A DNA stretch of 64,000 nt from an uncultured Lachnospiraceae bacterium (lineage in GTDB: Bacteria > Bacillota > Clostridia > Lachnospirales > Lachnospiraceae), in contig CAJTJY010000009.1 in the NCBI GenBank assembly GCA_910576975.1, positions 1 through 64,000 of the forward strand, written 5' to 3'. A program made the translations under genes and the position numbers. Shown one piece after another: positions 42,085 through 50,179 of this stretch. Below the pieces are notes generated by a model, which was not told the origin of the DNA, made no database searches, and saw only the letters and a program-made list of their open reading frames with translations. Every line of letters starts with the position of its first letter. Within the stretch, counting starts at the first letter, position 1.

Positions 42085-44730
42085 CTACCAGCGGTTTTTA
42101 ATTTTGTTCTGAAGTTGATATAATTTATTGAGAGCGTCAATCGGGGTTAAATTTCCCAAATCCAGTTCCTGCAGCTCATGGATGATATCATCATCCTTTA
42201 CAGTATCAAAGAGAGACATCTGAGTCAAATCCACTTCGTCCAGCTTTTTTTGTTTTTTCTTGGAATTACCGCTTTCTACTTTGATATTTGCGGTCAGTTC
42301 TGTGATATCATGGGCGCATAATTCTTCCGCAATGACTTTTGCACGGTCAATGACAGTCTCTGGCACGCCAGCAAGCTTTGCTACCTGGATTCCATAGCTC
42401 TTATCAGCGCCGCCGGGAACGATTTTTCGTAAGAAGACGATGTCTTCTCCCTTTTCTTTCACGGCGATGCAGTAATTATTGACGTTGTTCAGTTTCCCTT
42501 CTAGTTCCGTTAGCTCGTGATAATGTGTCGCAAACAAGGTTTTTGCCCCTAAGAGTTTTGGATTGCTGATATGCTCCACTACCGCCCAGGCGATGCTCAA
42601 TCCGTCAAAGGTGCTGGTGCCTCTTCCGATCTCGTCCAGTACCAGCAGGCTGCTGCTGGTAGCGTTTCTTAATATATTTGCCACTTCTGTCATCTCCACC
42701 ATGAACGTGCTCTGTCCGCTCGCCAGGTCATCGGAAGCCCCTACCCGGGTAAAGATCCGGTCCACGATGCCGATCTTGGCGCTGTCAGCGGGAACAAAGC
42801 TTCCGATCTGCGCCATGAGCACAATCAGCGCCGTCTGGCGCATATAGGTGGATTTCCCAGCCATGTTGGGGCCTGTAATAATCGAAATACGCTGTTTTTG
42901 GTTGTCAAGATAGGTGTCGTTAGCGATAAACATATCATTATTTATCATCTGTTCCACCACGGGATGACGTCCATTTTTAATATCAATCACTCCGTTTTCA
43001 TTGATGGAAGGACGGCAATAATTGTTGCGCTCTGCTACCAAGGCAAGAGAGGAAAAGACGTCGATGCCCGCCACTGCTTTTGCTGTTTTTTGGATCCGCA
43101 GTACTTCGCCAGCAATTTTATCCCGGATGTCCCGAAACATCTCATATTCTAGCGCCACCAGTTTGTCTTCTGCTCCGAGAATGATATCTTCAAGCTCTTT
43201 TAGCTCCTCTGTGATATAGCGTTCTGCATTGGCGAGAGTCTGCTTGCGGGTATAGTAATCTGGAACCATGTTTTGATAAGAGTTTGTCACTTCAAGGTAG
43301 TAACCGAACACCTTATTGTATTTGATGCGCAGATTTTTAATGCCAGTTTTTTCCCGTTCTTTTGCCTCTAACTCTACCAGCCAGGTCTTGCCCTCCGTCT
43401 TTGCCTGGCGCAGTTTATCAATCTCATCATTGTAACCCTCTTTCAATATTCCCCCTTCCCGTATAGAAATGGGGGGTTCCTCCTCAATGGCTGTGTCAAT
43501 CAGCGTGTAGATATCTTCCAGCGGGTCCAAGTCTGACTGTAGCTCCTTGAGCAAAGGAGCGTCAAATTCCTCTAAGAGGCTTTTTATCGGCGGCAGCATT
43601 GCCAGTGAGCTTTTAAATGCGATAAGATCTCTGGGATTGGCAGTCTGGTAGGTCACCCGGCTAATCAGGCGTTCCAAGTCATAGATGGGATTTAAATATT
43701 CCCGGATTTCCTCCCTGGTCATCGCATGGTCTTTGAAAGCGCTGATCACGTCTAAGCGGCGTTTGATTTCCACTTTCTCAATCAGGGGCTGTTCCACAAA
43801 CTTGCGCAGCATTCTTGCGCCCATTGCCGTCTTGGTCTTATCCAGCACCCATAGCAAGGAGCCTCTTTTTTGTTTCTCACGCAGTGTTTCCACCAATTCG
43901 AGATTTCTTCTGGTGGAACTATCAATGATCATATATTTGCCTGTGCTGTATAACTGGAGGGAGGTCATGTTGGCAAGGTTGTTTTTCTGTGTTTCGTAGA
44001 GATATTTTAAAAGCACGCCCGCTGCTATTGTGCCCGATTCGCAGTCCTTAAGTCCCAGACCTGCGAGATCTGAGATTTTGAAATGAGAAAGCAGAGTGTT
44101 TTTAGCGGTCTCGTCACTAAAATACCAAGTGTCCAAATCGTAGACGGCAATTCCCAGACGCTGCTTTAAGTCTTCGAAATCCATGCCTGACATGTAGAAC
44201 GCCTCATTGCAGATGATCTCCGAGGGGGAAAATTTATGAATCTCATCTAAAAGCTTGCGCTCCGTGTCCAATTCGGTCACGTAATAATCCCCAGTAGTCA
44301 CGTCAGCAATGGATACTCCGTAACGATCTTCCATATAAACGATGCACATAATGTAATTATTTTTAGTTTCGTCCAGTGCCTGTGTGTCTAAGTTTGTGCC
44401 AGGAGTCGCCACCCGGACTACTTCGCGCTTCACTAGGCCCTTGGCCATTTTGGGGTCCTCCACTTGTTCGCAGATTGCCACTTTGTAGCCTTTGGACACC
44501 AGCTTGTTTAGGTACCCTTCGACTGCATGGTAGGGTACGCCGCACATGGGCGCCCGTTCTTCCATGCCGCAGTTTTTTCCGGTCAGCGTGATCTCCAGCT
44601 CTTTGGATGCTGTCAGTGCATCCTCAAAGAACATTTCATAGAAATCACCCAGCCGGTAAAATAAAATGCAGTCCGGGTATTCTTGCTTGGTTTCCATGTA
44701 TTTCTGCATCATTGGAGTCATTTCTGCCAC
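42085..44730 (-). CDS. mutS: DNA mismatch repair protein MutS
   Basis: 881 residues. The mismatch-recognition motif is FYRLGDFYEMFF (FYE), the Walker A is GPNMAGKSTYMR, with LVLDEIGRGTSTFDG (Walker B) and the C-terminal dimer tail. Start: GTG at 44730, 9 bases after AGGAGG; the open frame back to 44937 lies inside the upstream gene and begins with an unlikely sequence. It follows the FAD-dependent protein gene by 22 bases. It works with MutL, which is encoded in a separate operon. Confidence 0.96.
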   Translation of the reverse strand: MAEMTPMMQKYMETKQEYPDCILFYRLGDFYEMFFEDALTASKELEITLTGKNCGMEERAPMCGVPYHAVEGYLNKLVSKGYKVAICEQVEDPKMAKGLVKREVVRVATPGTNLDTQALDETKNNYIMCIVYMEDRYGVSIADVTTGDYYVTELDTERKLLDEIHKFSPSEIICNEAFYMSGMDFEDLKQRLGIAVYDLDTWYFSDETAKNTLLSHFKISDLAGLGLKDCESGTIAAGVLLKYLYETQKNNLANMTSLQLYSTGKYMIIDSSTRRNLELVETLREKQKRGSLLWVLDKTKTAMGARMLRKFVEQPLIEKVEIKRRLDVISAFKDHAMTREEIREYLNPIYDLERLISRVTYQTANPRDLIAFKSSLAMLPPIKSLLEEFDAPLLKELQSDLDPLEDIYTLIDTAIEEEPPISIREGGILKEGYNDEIDKLRQAKTEGKTWLVELEAKEREKTGIKNLRIKYNKVFGYYLEVTNSYQNMVPDYYTRKQTLANAERYITEELKELEDIILGAEDKLVALEYEMFRDIRDKIAGEVLRIQKTAKAVAGIDVFSSLALVAERNNYCRPSINENGVIDIKNGRHPVVEQMINNDMFIANDTYLDNQKQRISIITGPNMAGKSTYMRQTALIVLMAQIGSFVPADSAKIGIVDRIFTRVGASDDLASGQSTFMVEMTEVANILRNATSSSLLVLDEIGRGTSTFDGLSIAWAVVEHISNPKLLGAKTLFATHYHELTELEGKLNNVNNYCIAVKEKGEDIVFLRKIVPGGADKSYGIQVAKLAGVPETVIDRAKVIAEELCAHDITELTANIKVESGNSKKKQKKLDEVDLTQMSLFDTVKDDDIIHELQELDLGNLTPIDALNKLYQLQNKIKNRW

Positions 44731-44752
44731 GATGTATCTCCTCCTGTTTCTT

Positions 44753-46507
44753 CTATTTGTGTTTCTTCTTTTGGTATCTATTGCAGAGTTCTTTGCTGCT
44801 TCTTTTTTCTGTCGTTTTCTTTGCATTGCTGAGAATGTTCTTATTAAGGTCAATGCATGCTGTTCCCCTGATGCATGATGTTGCGTTTGCCATATCATGT
44901 ATGGGTCTTTCATAAACGCATGCGATTGCTTCTGCAATTTTCATGCCGTCCATGGCGGCGGACATGATGCCCCCGGCGTATCCGGCGCCCTCCCCGCAGG
45001 GATATACGCCTTTTTTATTGCTTTGAAAGGATTCGTCCCTGGATATTCGCACCGGAGAAGAAGTACGGCTTTCTACGCCGGATAAAATAGCGTCTTTTCG
45101 GTCAAAGCCAGGGATACGCTTGGCAAACTGATGCATGCCCTGGCAAAAAGACGTCTGGATCTCTTCGGGGAACAATTGATGCAGCGGGGCAAAAACATGC
45201 AGCCCTTTGACCTCTGACGCAAAACCGCCGTATGCGACGCTATTCGTTCCCGTTTCAAAATCTCCAAATAATTGCTGGGGAATTTTTCCAGCTCCGAGAT
45301 GATATGATTTCGCTTCCAGCTCTCTTTGGAATTTGACTCCTGCCAGAGGGCCTTCCCCTGGAAAGTCTTGGGGAGTTACGGTGACAATAATGGCGCTGTT
45401 GGCATTGTTGCCGTCTCTGTTACTGTAACTCATGCCATTGACTGCGATTTGTCCCTCCTCAGAGGAAGCGTTCACAACATAGCCGCCAGGACACATGCAA
45501 AAAGAATACACGCCCCGGCCATTCTCAAGGTTTGCCGTTACCTTATAAGAAGCCGGGGGAAGTTTGTTTGCTGCTTCTTGGCCATATTGATTCTCATTGA
45601 TCATGTGTTGCGGATGTTCCACTCGCAGCCCTACGGCAAAGGATTTTGCTTCCATCTGAAATCCTTGCTGGTGTAGCATTTCAAAAGTGTCTCTGGCGCT
45701 GTGACCGATAGCGAGCACGGCAAGCGTTGTTTCTATGCGAATCACTTTTCCAGTGCTTTGATCTTTGCATAAAAGAGCTGCCAGCTTGTCCTGGGAAAAT
45801 TCCAAATTCGTCACACAAGTATCAAAAAGATAAGTTCCGCCCCATGATTCGATCTGCCTGCGCATGTTTTGAACAACGTCTCTTAAAATATCGGTTCCAA
45901 TATGGGGCTTGCTCTCATAGGCGATAGATTTTGGCGCGCCGTGGCGGACAAAAATTTCTAATACTTTGCGGTTTCTTCCCTTGACGTCTTTTACTAAAGT
46001 ATTTAACTTCCCATCGGAAAAGGTTCCTGCGCCGCCCTCGCCAAATTGCACGTTGCATTTTACATTCAAAGCATTATCTTTCCAGAACTGCTCTACCTCC
46101 TGGGTACGTTCCTCTATGCATTTTCCACGTTCCAATATCACTGGCCGATATCCGTGCTCCGCCAGCAGATATGCGCAGAACAGGCCTGCTGGCCCGCTTC
46201 CAACCACAACTGGAGAATGCTTTAAGGGTTGTCCTTTTGCTGTAACTGGAAATTGATAGGTCACTTCCTCAACTTTGGAAATCTGGCTGCTTTTCAGGTG
46301 TTTTAAGATGCCTGGTTCATGTTCTATTTTCACGTCCACGGTATAGACAAAAGAAATTTGCTGCTTTTTCCTGGCGTCTATCGACTGTTTGCGGATATGA
46401 TATTCCAAAATATCCTCTGGCTTTCTTCGCATCATTTTTGCGATTTTCTGTAAAAGCTGCTCTTTGGTGTGACCAACTGGCAGCTTTAACTGCTGAATCC
46501 GTATCAT
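44753..46507 (-). CDS. FAD-dependent oxidoreductase-like protein (COG2509 type)
   Basis: 584 residues. An N-terminal region (about 1-85) precedes the FAD Rossmann motif GSGPAGLFCAYLLAEHGY and further NAD(P)/FAD segments (VQFGEGGAGTFSDGKLNT, GEGAGYAGGIMSAAMDGMKIAE). The Lys/Arg-rich tail (about 565-584) is unusual. Activity unknown; COG2509 proteins are widespread in Clostridia. The start at 46507 follows AGAATGGAGGAAATC, which is the end of a 68-bp repeat. Confidence 0.88.
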   Translation of the reverse strand: MIRIQQLKLPVGHTKEQLLQKIAKMMRRKPEDILEYHIRKQSIDARKKQQISFVYTVDVKIEHEPGILKHLKSSQISKVEEVTYQFPVTAKGQPLKHSPVVVGSGPAGLFCAYLLAEHGYRPVILERGKCIEERTQEVEQFWKDNALNVKCNVQFGEGGAGTFSDGKLNTLVKDVKGRNRKVLEIFVRHGAPKSIAYESKPHIGTDILRDVVQNMRRQIESWGGTYLFDTCVTNLEFSQDKLAALLCKDQSTGKVIRIETTLAVLAIGHSARDTFEMLHQQGFQMEAKSFAVGLRVEHPQHMINENQYGQEAANKLPPASYKVTANLENGRGVYSFCMCPGGYVVNASSEEGQIAVNGMSYSNRDGNNANSAIIVTVTPQDFPGEGPLAGVKFQRELEAKSYHLGAGKIPQQLFGDFETGTNSVAYGGFASEVKGLHVFAPLHQLFPEEIQTSFCQGMHQFAKRIPGFDRKDAILSGVESRTSSPVRISRDESFQSNKKGVYPCGEGAGYAGGIMSAAMDGMKIAEAIACVYERPIHDMANATSCIRGTACIDLNKNILSNAKKTTEKRSSKELCNRYQKKKHK

Positions 46508-46509
46508 GA

Positions 46510-46577
46510 TTTCCTCCATTCTGTGCGTATTTTAGCACAAACAGGTAGTTTGTGAAAGAATTAGCAAATTCTTTCAC
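46510..46577 (-). repeat. 68-bp RBS-carrying repeat (minus strand) before the FAD protein gene
   Basis: On the minus strand: GTGAAAGAATT-TGCT-AATTCTTTCAC, then CAAAC-TACCT-GTTTG, GTGC-TAAAATAC-GCAC and AGAATGGAGGAAA, exactly 68 bases; the start codon of the FAD protein gene follows 2 bases later. Its first bases contain the stop codon of the upstream HI0933-type gene, and AATGGAGGAAAGA just before it equals the end of a preceding unit. Confidence 0.9.
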
Positions 46578-47833
46578 TCTTTCCTCCATTTCCAGCTTTG
46601 ACAGCTTGCCGCTGCATTTCCTGCTACGAACCCGCTGGACCATGCCCACTGCAAATTGTAGCCGCCGCACAATCCGTCAATATCGATCACTTCCCCTGCA
46701 AAGTATAATCCTGGCACGAGCCTCGATTCCAGGGTGACGGGATTGATCTCTTCTGTGTCCACGCCTCCGGCGCTGACTTGGGCGTTGTCAAAGCCCTTGG
46801 TTCCGATGACATCTACCCGAAAGGACTGCGCCAGGTTCGCCAAAGTTTCCAGCTCTGGCTGACTGCAACTTACGGCTGGCTTGTGCAAAGAGATCTGCGC
46901 CTCTTGTAACAACACATTGTTTAATTTCTGGGGAAATATGCCAATCATTGCCTGTGTTGCTGTTTTGTTATCGCCGTGGAGCGTAAATCGCCGTTTGAGC
47001 AATGCTTCTGTTTCAATTTGTGACAGTTCTGGCAGAAAATTTAAAAGCGCATAGACGCTTTTTCCCTGAAGCACCCCATAGGCGGCATGGCGGCTGACCT
47101 GGAATGCTGGAATTCCAGATATACCGAATTCTGTTAATTGCAATTCGCCAAAGTCCTCTGCCACCTTTTTATGGTCTATGTAAATCTCAATGCTTCCTTC
47201 TGCACGGATTCCTGCAATTTCTTTTAAAAACGACTGCTTTCCCTGCAATTGTACCAAGGCAGGGACAATATCTGTCAACTTATGTCCAAATTTTATAATA
47301 TATGGGATGCCGCTGCCGTCGCTGCCTGTTTTTTTGGCGGATTTCCCGCCTGTGGCAAGGATGCAGCAGGTACTTTGAAAAATGCCCTGCTTGGTATGGA
47401 AAGAGAATCCCTCTTGCTGCCGGCGGATTTCCCGGATTCCAACTTGATATGCGATCCGCACTTTGAGCCTCTTGCACTCCATCAAGAGAACTTCTACCAT
47501 TGAAGAAGCCTGTCCGCTTGCCGGATAATAATAGCCTCCCCGCTTTTCCTTGGGATAAATTCCTAACTCCTCAAAGAAACAAAGGGTTTCCTTGAAACCA
47601 AATTGGCGCAGCGCAGGCAATACAAAGGCAGGGTTCTTGCCATTGTAATAAGCAATTCCCTGCTTTTTGTTCGTGAAATTACATTTTCCATTTCCGGTTG
47701 CCAGGATTTTCTTTCCAGCTTTGTCCATATGTTCTAGAATCAGCACTTGTGCGCCTTGCCGCGCTGCCTGAATTCCTGCAGTAAGTCCGGAAGCTCCGGC
47801 TCCCACAATGATTACATCAAATTTTCTACTCAT
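46574..47833 (-). CDS. HI0933-type flavoprotein (NAD(P)/FAD-dependent oxidoreductase)
   Basis: 419 residues. FAD motif DVIIVGAGASGLTAGIQAA, then the family signature GKKILATGNGKCNFTN, ATGGKSAKKTGSDGSG and a C-terminal AGGVDTEEINP...GLYFAGEVIDIDGLCGGYNLQWAW. Function unknown in most species. The start at 47833 follows AAAGGA; the frame is open to 47863. The final residues WKWRKE are encoded by a sequence that matches the end of a 68-bp repeat unit. First gene of the operon with mutS. Confidence 0.9.
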   Translation of the reverse strand: MSRKFDVIIVGAGASGLTAGIQAARQGAQVLILEHMDKAGKKILATGNGKCNFTNKKQGIAYYNGKNPAFVLPALRQFGFKETLCFFEELGIYPKEKRGGYYYPASGQASSMVEVLLMECKRLKVRIAYQVGIREIRRQQEGFSFHTKQGIFQSTCCILATGGKSAKKTGSDGSGIPYIIKFGHKLTDIVPALVQLQGKQSFLKEIAGIRAEGSIEIYIDHKKVAEDFGELQLTEFGISGIPAFQVSRHAAYGVLQGKSVYALLNFLPELSQIETEALLKRRFTLHGDNKTATQAMIGIFPQKLNNVLLQEAQISLHKPAVSCSQPELETLANLAQSFRVDVIGTKGFDNAQVSAGGVDTEEINPVTLESRLVPGLYFAGEVIDIDGLCGGYNLQWAWSSGFVAGNAAASCQSWKWRKE

Positions 47834-47883
47834 GAATACGGATCCTTTAACGCCAAACAACATTTCTGCTGCTCTTTTAAAAT

Positions 47884-47912
47884 ATTATAACACGTTAAAT
47901 TGCAAGTTTCAA
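47884..47912 (-). promoter_or_regulatory. Promoter of the HI0933-FAD-mutS operon
   Basis: On the minus strand, TTGAAA (47912-47907), a 17-base spacer, and TATAAT (47889-47884), about 50 bases before the start codon. Confidence 0.7.
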
Positions 47913-47917
47913 GCACG

Positions 47918-48325
47918 CTAACTGGAGTAGTTTTCCAGAAAATTATAGAGCTGTTCTTCACTGGTGATATATTTTCCCTCTTGAATCTCAGCCTGAAGAT
48001 CCTCTGGAAGCTTTATAAGTAATATATCTGTAGACGAAAAGAATGTTTTTCCGTCTGCATGGTAAACAGCCACATAACCGTCCTCTGCAAGGAGTAGATA
48101 CTGGTAAGGTTCCACTACATTCAGGCTCTCTTCCAGCTCGTTTTCTTTTTCCTGCGTTTCCCATTGTGTCAATAATGTTTCGTTTTGCTGTTTTAACATG
48201 GCGATATGCTGTTCATAATTGTCCCAGTTTTTCCTGGTTCCCGTCAGGAACCCGAGGCAGAGGCTAATAGCGGCTGTAAGAACGATTCCTACGACCAATA
48301 AGCGGATACTACATGTTTTTCTCAT
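47918..48325 (-). CDS. BofC-like membrane-anchored protein
   Basis: 135 residues. An N-terminal membrane anchor or signal (about 8-29), a short Gln/Glu-rich coiled segment (about 38-68) and a C-terminal region YLLLAEDGYVAVYHADGKTF...DILLIKLPEDLQAEIQEG...LYNFLENYSS that matches the BofC C-terminal pattern. BofC in Bacillus controls pro-sigma-K processing; whether this protein does so is unknown, and the match is remembered rather than computed. AGGAGG precedes the ATG. Confidence 0.6.
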   Translation of the reverse strand: MRKTCSIRLLVVGIVLTAAISLCLGFLTGTRKNWDNYEQHIAMLKQQNETLLTQWETQEKENELEESLNVVEPYQYLLLAEDGYVAVYHADGKTFFSSTDILLIKLPEDLQAEIQEGKYITSEEQLYNFLENYSS

Positions 48326-48400
48326 GGCTTCCTCCTTTTTATGGTAGTATCTGCTATTTTTGTTATTTTATTCAAGGAGAATAATTATTTTACAACTTGG

Positions 48401-48665
48401 GTTTCCATATTTTGCAATTGGTAGTGCCAAAGGGGGAGCACACGAATTATTCACTTGATCAAAAGGTTTCCATTGCAAAGCAATGCAAACAAAATACACA
48501 AAATACACAAAAGTCATCTTGGAAAGCTAGCTTTCCAGAGTGACTTTTATGCATTCTGTCTTTGCCGCATGAGCGGCAAGACCTTTTGACCAAGTGAATA
48601 TATTCGTGCGACAACCACTTTTTGTGCAAGACCTTTTGGCACTACCAATTGCAAAATGTGGAAAC
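48401..48665. repeat. 265-bp nested palindromic element
   Basis: Outer arms 48401-48431 and 48635-48665 match as inverted repeats at 30 of 31 bases. Middle arms 48441-48467 and 48581-48608 match with one gap and one mismatch. The centre, 48509-48548, is a near-continuous hairpin with the perfect 18-base palindrome TGGAAAGCTAGCTTTCCA. Each half also holds its own small hairpin (TTGCCGC/GCGGCAA on the right). No open frame. It fills most of the gap between the BofC-like gene and the NSS transporter. Confidence 0.9.
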
Positions 48666-48682
48666 TCAAAATTTTACAGGTG

Positions 48683-48711
48683 TTCCAAATTCTCTTTTTT
48701 TATGATATACT
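48683..48711 (+). promoter_or_regulatory. Promoter of the NSS transporter gene
   Basis: TTCCAA at 48683-48688, a 17-base spacer, TATACT at 48706-48711 preceded by TGA (extended -10). It begins 18 bases beyond the palindromic element. Confidence 0.55.
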
Positions 48712-48754
48712 TATTCGTTGTATGATTGAGATCAAATTATAAAATGGAGGAAAA

Positions 48755-50113
48755 ATGGAACGAGAAAAATTAAGTTCGAGAATGGGTTTTATTCTATTGT
48801 CAGCAGGATGTGCGATTGGAATTGGGAACGTATGGCGTTTTCCCTATGTGGCAGGAGAACATGGCGGAGGCGTATTTGTTCTTTTTTATCTGTTTTTCTT
48901 GGTCATCATGGGTATTCCTGTCATGACCATGGAGTTTGCAGTAGGACGTGCCAGTAGAAAAAGTATTGTGAGAAGCTTTCATGAACTGGAAAAGCCAGGG
49001 CAAAAATGGCATCTTCATGGATATCTGGGAATGGCGGGAAACTATCTTCTGATGATGTTTTATACTACGGTGGCAGGCTGGATGCTGTATTACTTTTACC
49101 AGATGCTTATGGGAAACTTTGAAGGAAAGAATTCAGAACAAGTGGGGCAACTGTTTCAGGACATGCTTGCCAGCCCTGGGGTTTTGGCTGGCGCAATGCT
49201 GATCATCGTGATATCCGGAATATTCATTTGTTCCGCAGGCCTGCAGAACGGAGTGGAAAGGATTACGAAAATCATGATGAGCCTGTTGCTTGCGATTATC
49301 GTTGTTCTTGCCATTCACAGCATGACTTTGTCAGGCGGCATCGAAGGATTGAAATTTTATCTGCTTCCTGATTTTGACAGAATGAAAGAAGTTGGTCTTT
49401 GGGAAACAGTGACTGCGGCTATGAACCAGGCATTTTTCACGTTGAGCTTAGGGATCGGCTCCATGGGCATTTTTGGCAGTTATATTGACAAAGACCGGGG
49501 GCTTTTAGGGGAATCTGTAAACATTGCCGTTTTGGATACATTTGTGGCATTAGTTTCTGGACTGATAATCTTTCCCACTTGCTTTGCCTTTGGAATCAGT
49601 CCTAATCAAGGACCAGGGCTGATTTTTGTGACACTGCCCAATATTTTTAACGGGATGCCTGGGGGACGGATTTGGGGAACGCTGTTTTTTGTATTTATGA
49701 CGTTTGCAGCATTCTCTACGATATTGGCGGTGTTTGAAAATATCATCTCCTGCGGAATGGATTTATTTCACTGGAGCAGGAAGAAGTCTTGCCTGGTGAA
49801 CCTTGGAGCTCTTGCCGTCTTGTCTTTGCCCTGTGTATTCGGCTATAATTTATGGTCTGCCTTTCAGCCTTTGGGAGCAGGCAGCACGATCTTAGATCTT
49901 GAGGATTTCCTGGTCAGCAATGTGATCTTGCCGATAGGTTCTCTTTGTTATCTTCTGTTTTGCGTGACAAGGCTTGGATGGGGATTTGAAAATTATCAGA
50001 AAGAGGTCAATACTGGAAAAGGGTGGAAATTGCCTTCTTGGATCCGGATCTATGTGACTTATATTCTTCCTGTATTGCTGTTGTTTTTGATTATCCAAAG
50101 CATAGTAAGATAA
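48755..50113 (+). CDS. Sodium-dependent transporter, neurotransmitter:sodium symporter family
   Basis: 452 residues, about 11-12 membrane helices. The N-terminal signature SSRMGFILLSAGCAIGIGNVWRFPY, with the unwound helix-1 substrate and sodium site, is clear, as is the helix-6 region ITAAMNQAFFTLSLGIGSMGIFGSY (here VTAAMNQAFFTLSLG). It likely imports an amino acid with Na+; which one is unknown. AAATGGAGGAAAA precedes the ATG. Single-gene unit ended by a strong terminator. Confidence 0.93.
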   Translation: MEREKLSSRMGFILLSAGCAIGIGNVWRFPYVAGEHGGGVFVLFYLFFLVIMGIPVMTMEFAVGRASRKSIVRSFHELEKPGQKWHLHGYLGMAGNYLLMMFYTTVAGWMLYYFYQMLMGNFEGKNSEQVGQLFQDMLASPGVLAGAMLIIVISGIFICSAGLQNGVERITKIMMSLLLAIIVVLAIHSMTLSGGIEGLKFYLLPDFDRMKEVGLWETVTAAMNQAFFTLSLGIGSMGIFGSYIDKDRGLLGESVNIAVLDTFVALVSGLIIFPTCFAFGISPNQGPGLIFVTLPNIFNGMPGGRIWGTLFFVFMTFAAFSTILAVFENIISCGMDLFHWSRKKSCLVNLGALAVLSLPCVFGYNLWSAFQPLGAGSTILDLEDFLVSNVILPIGSLCYLLFCVTRLGWGFENYQKEVNTGKGWKLPSWIRIYVTYILPVLLLFLIIQSIVR

Positions 50114-50117
50114 AAAC

Positions 50118-50175
50118 AGAAATACCGTTTGCGGATTGTATGGTACGTTTCGCAGACGGTATTTCTATTTTTGTA
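50118..50175. terminator. Bidirectional terminator between the NSS and flippase genes
   Basis: AGAAATACCGTTTGCG (50118-50133) pairs with CGCAGACGGTATTTCT (50151-50166; one G-U) around a 17-base loop, followed by ATTTTTG. It separates convergent genes. Confidence 0.8.
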
Positions 50176-50179
50176 TTTT

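Noticed and set aside
44730..44937. Longer MutS with a 69-residue basic N-terminal extension
   Set aside because: The extension lies inside the upstream FAD gene in another frame; AGGAGG with correct spacing marks the GTG at 44730, which also gives the usual family length.
48401..48665. Reading the palindromic element as a CRISPR-like or tRNA-like structure
   Set aside because: There is only one large inverted repeat with no regular spacers, and no tRNA cloverleaf or CCA end.
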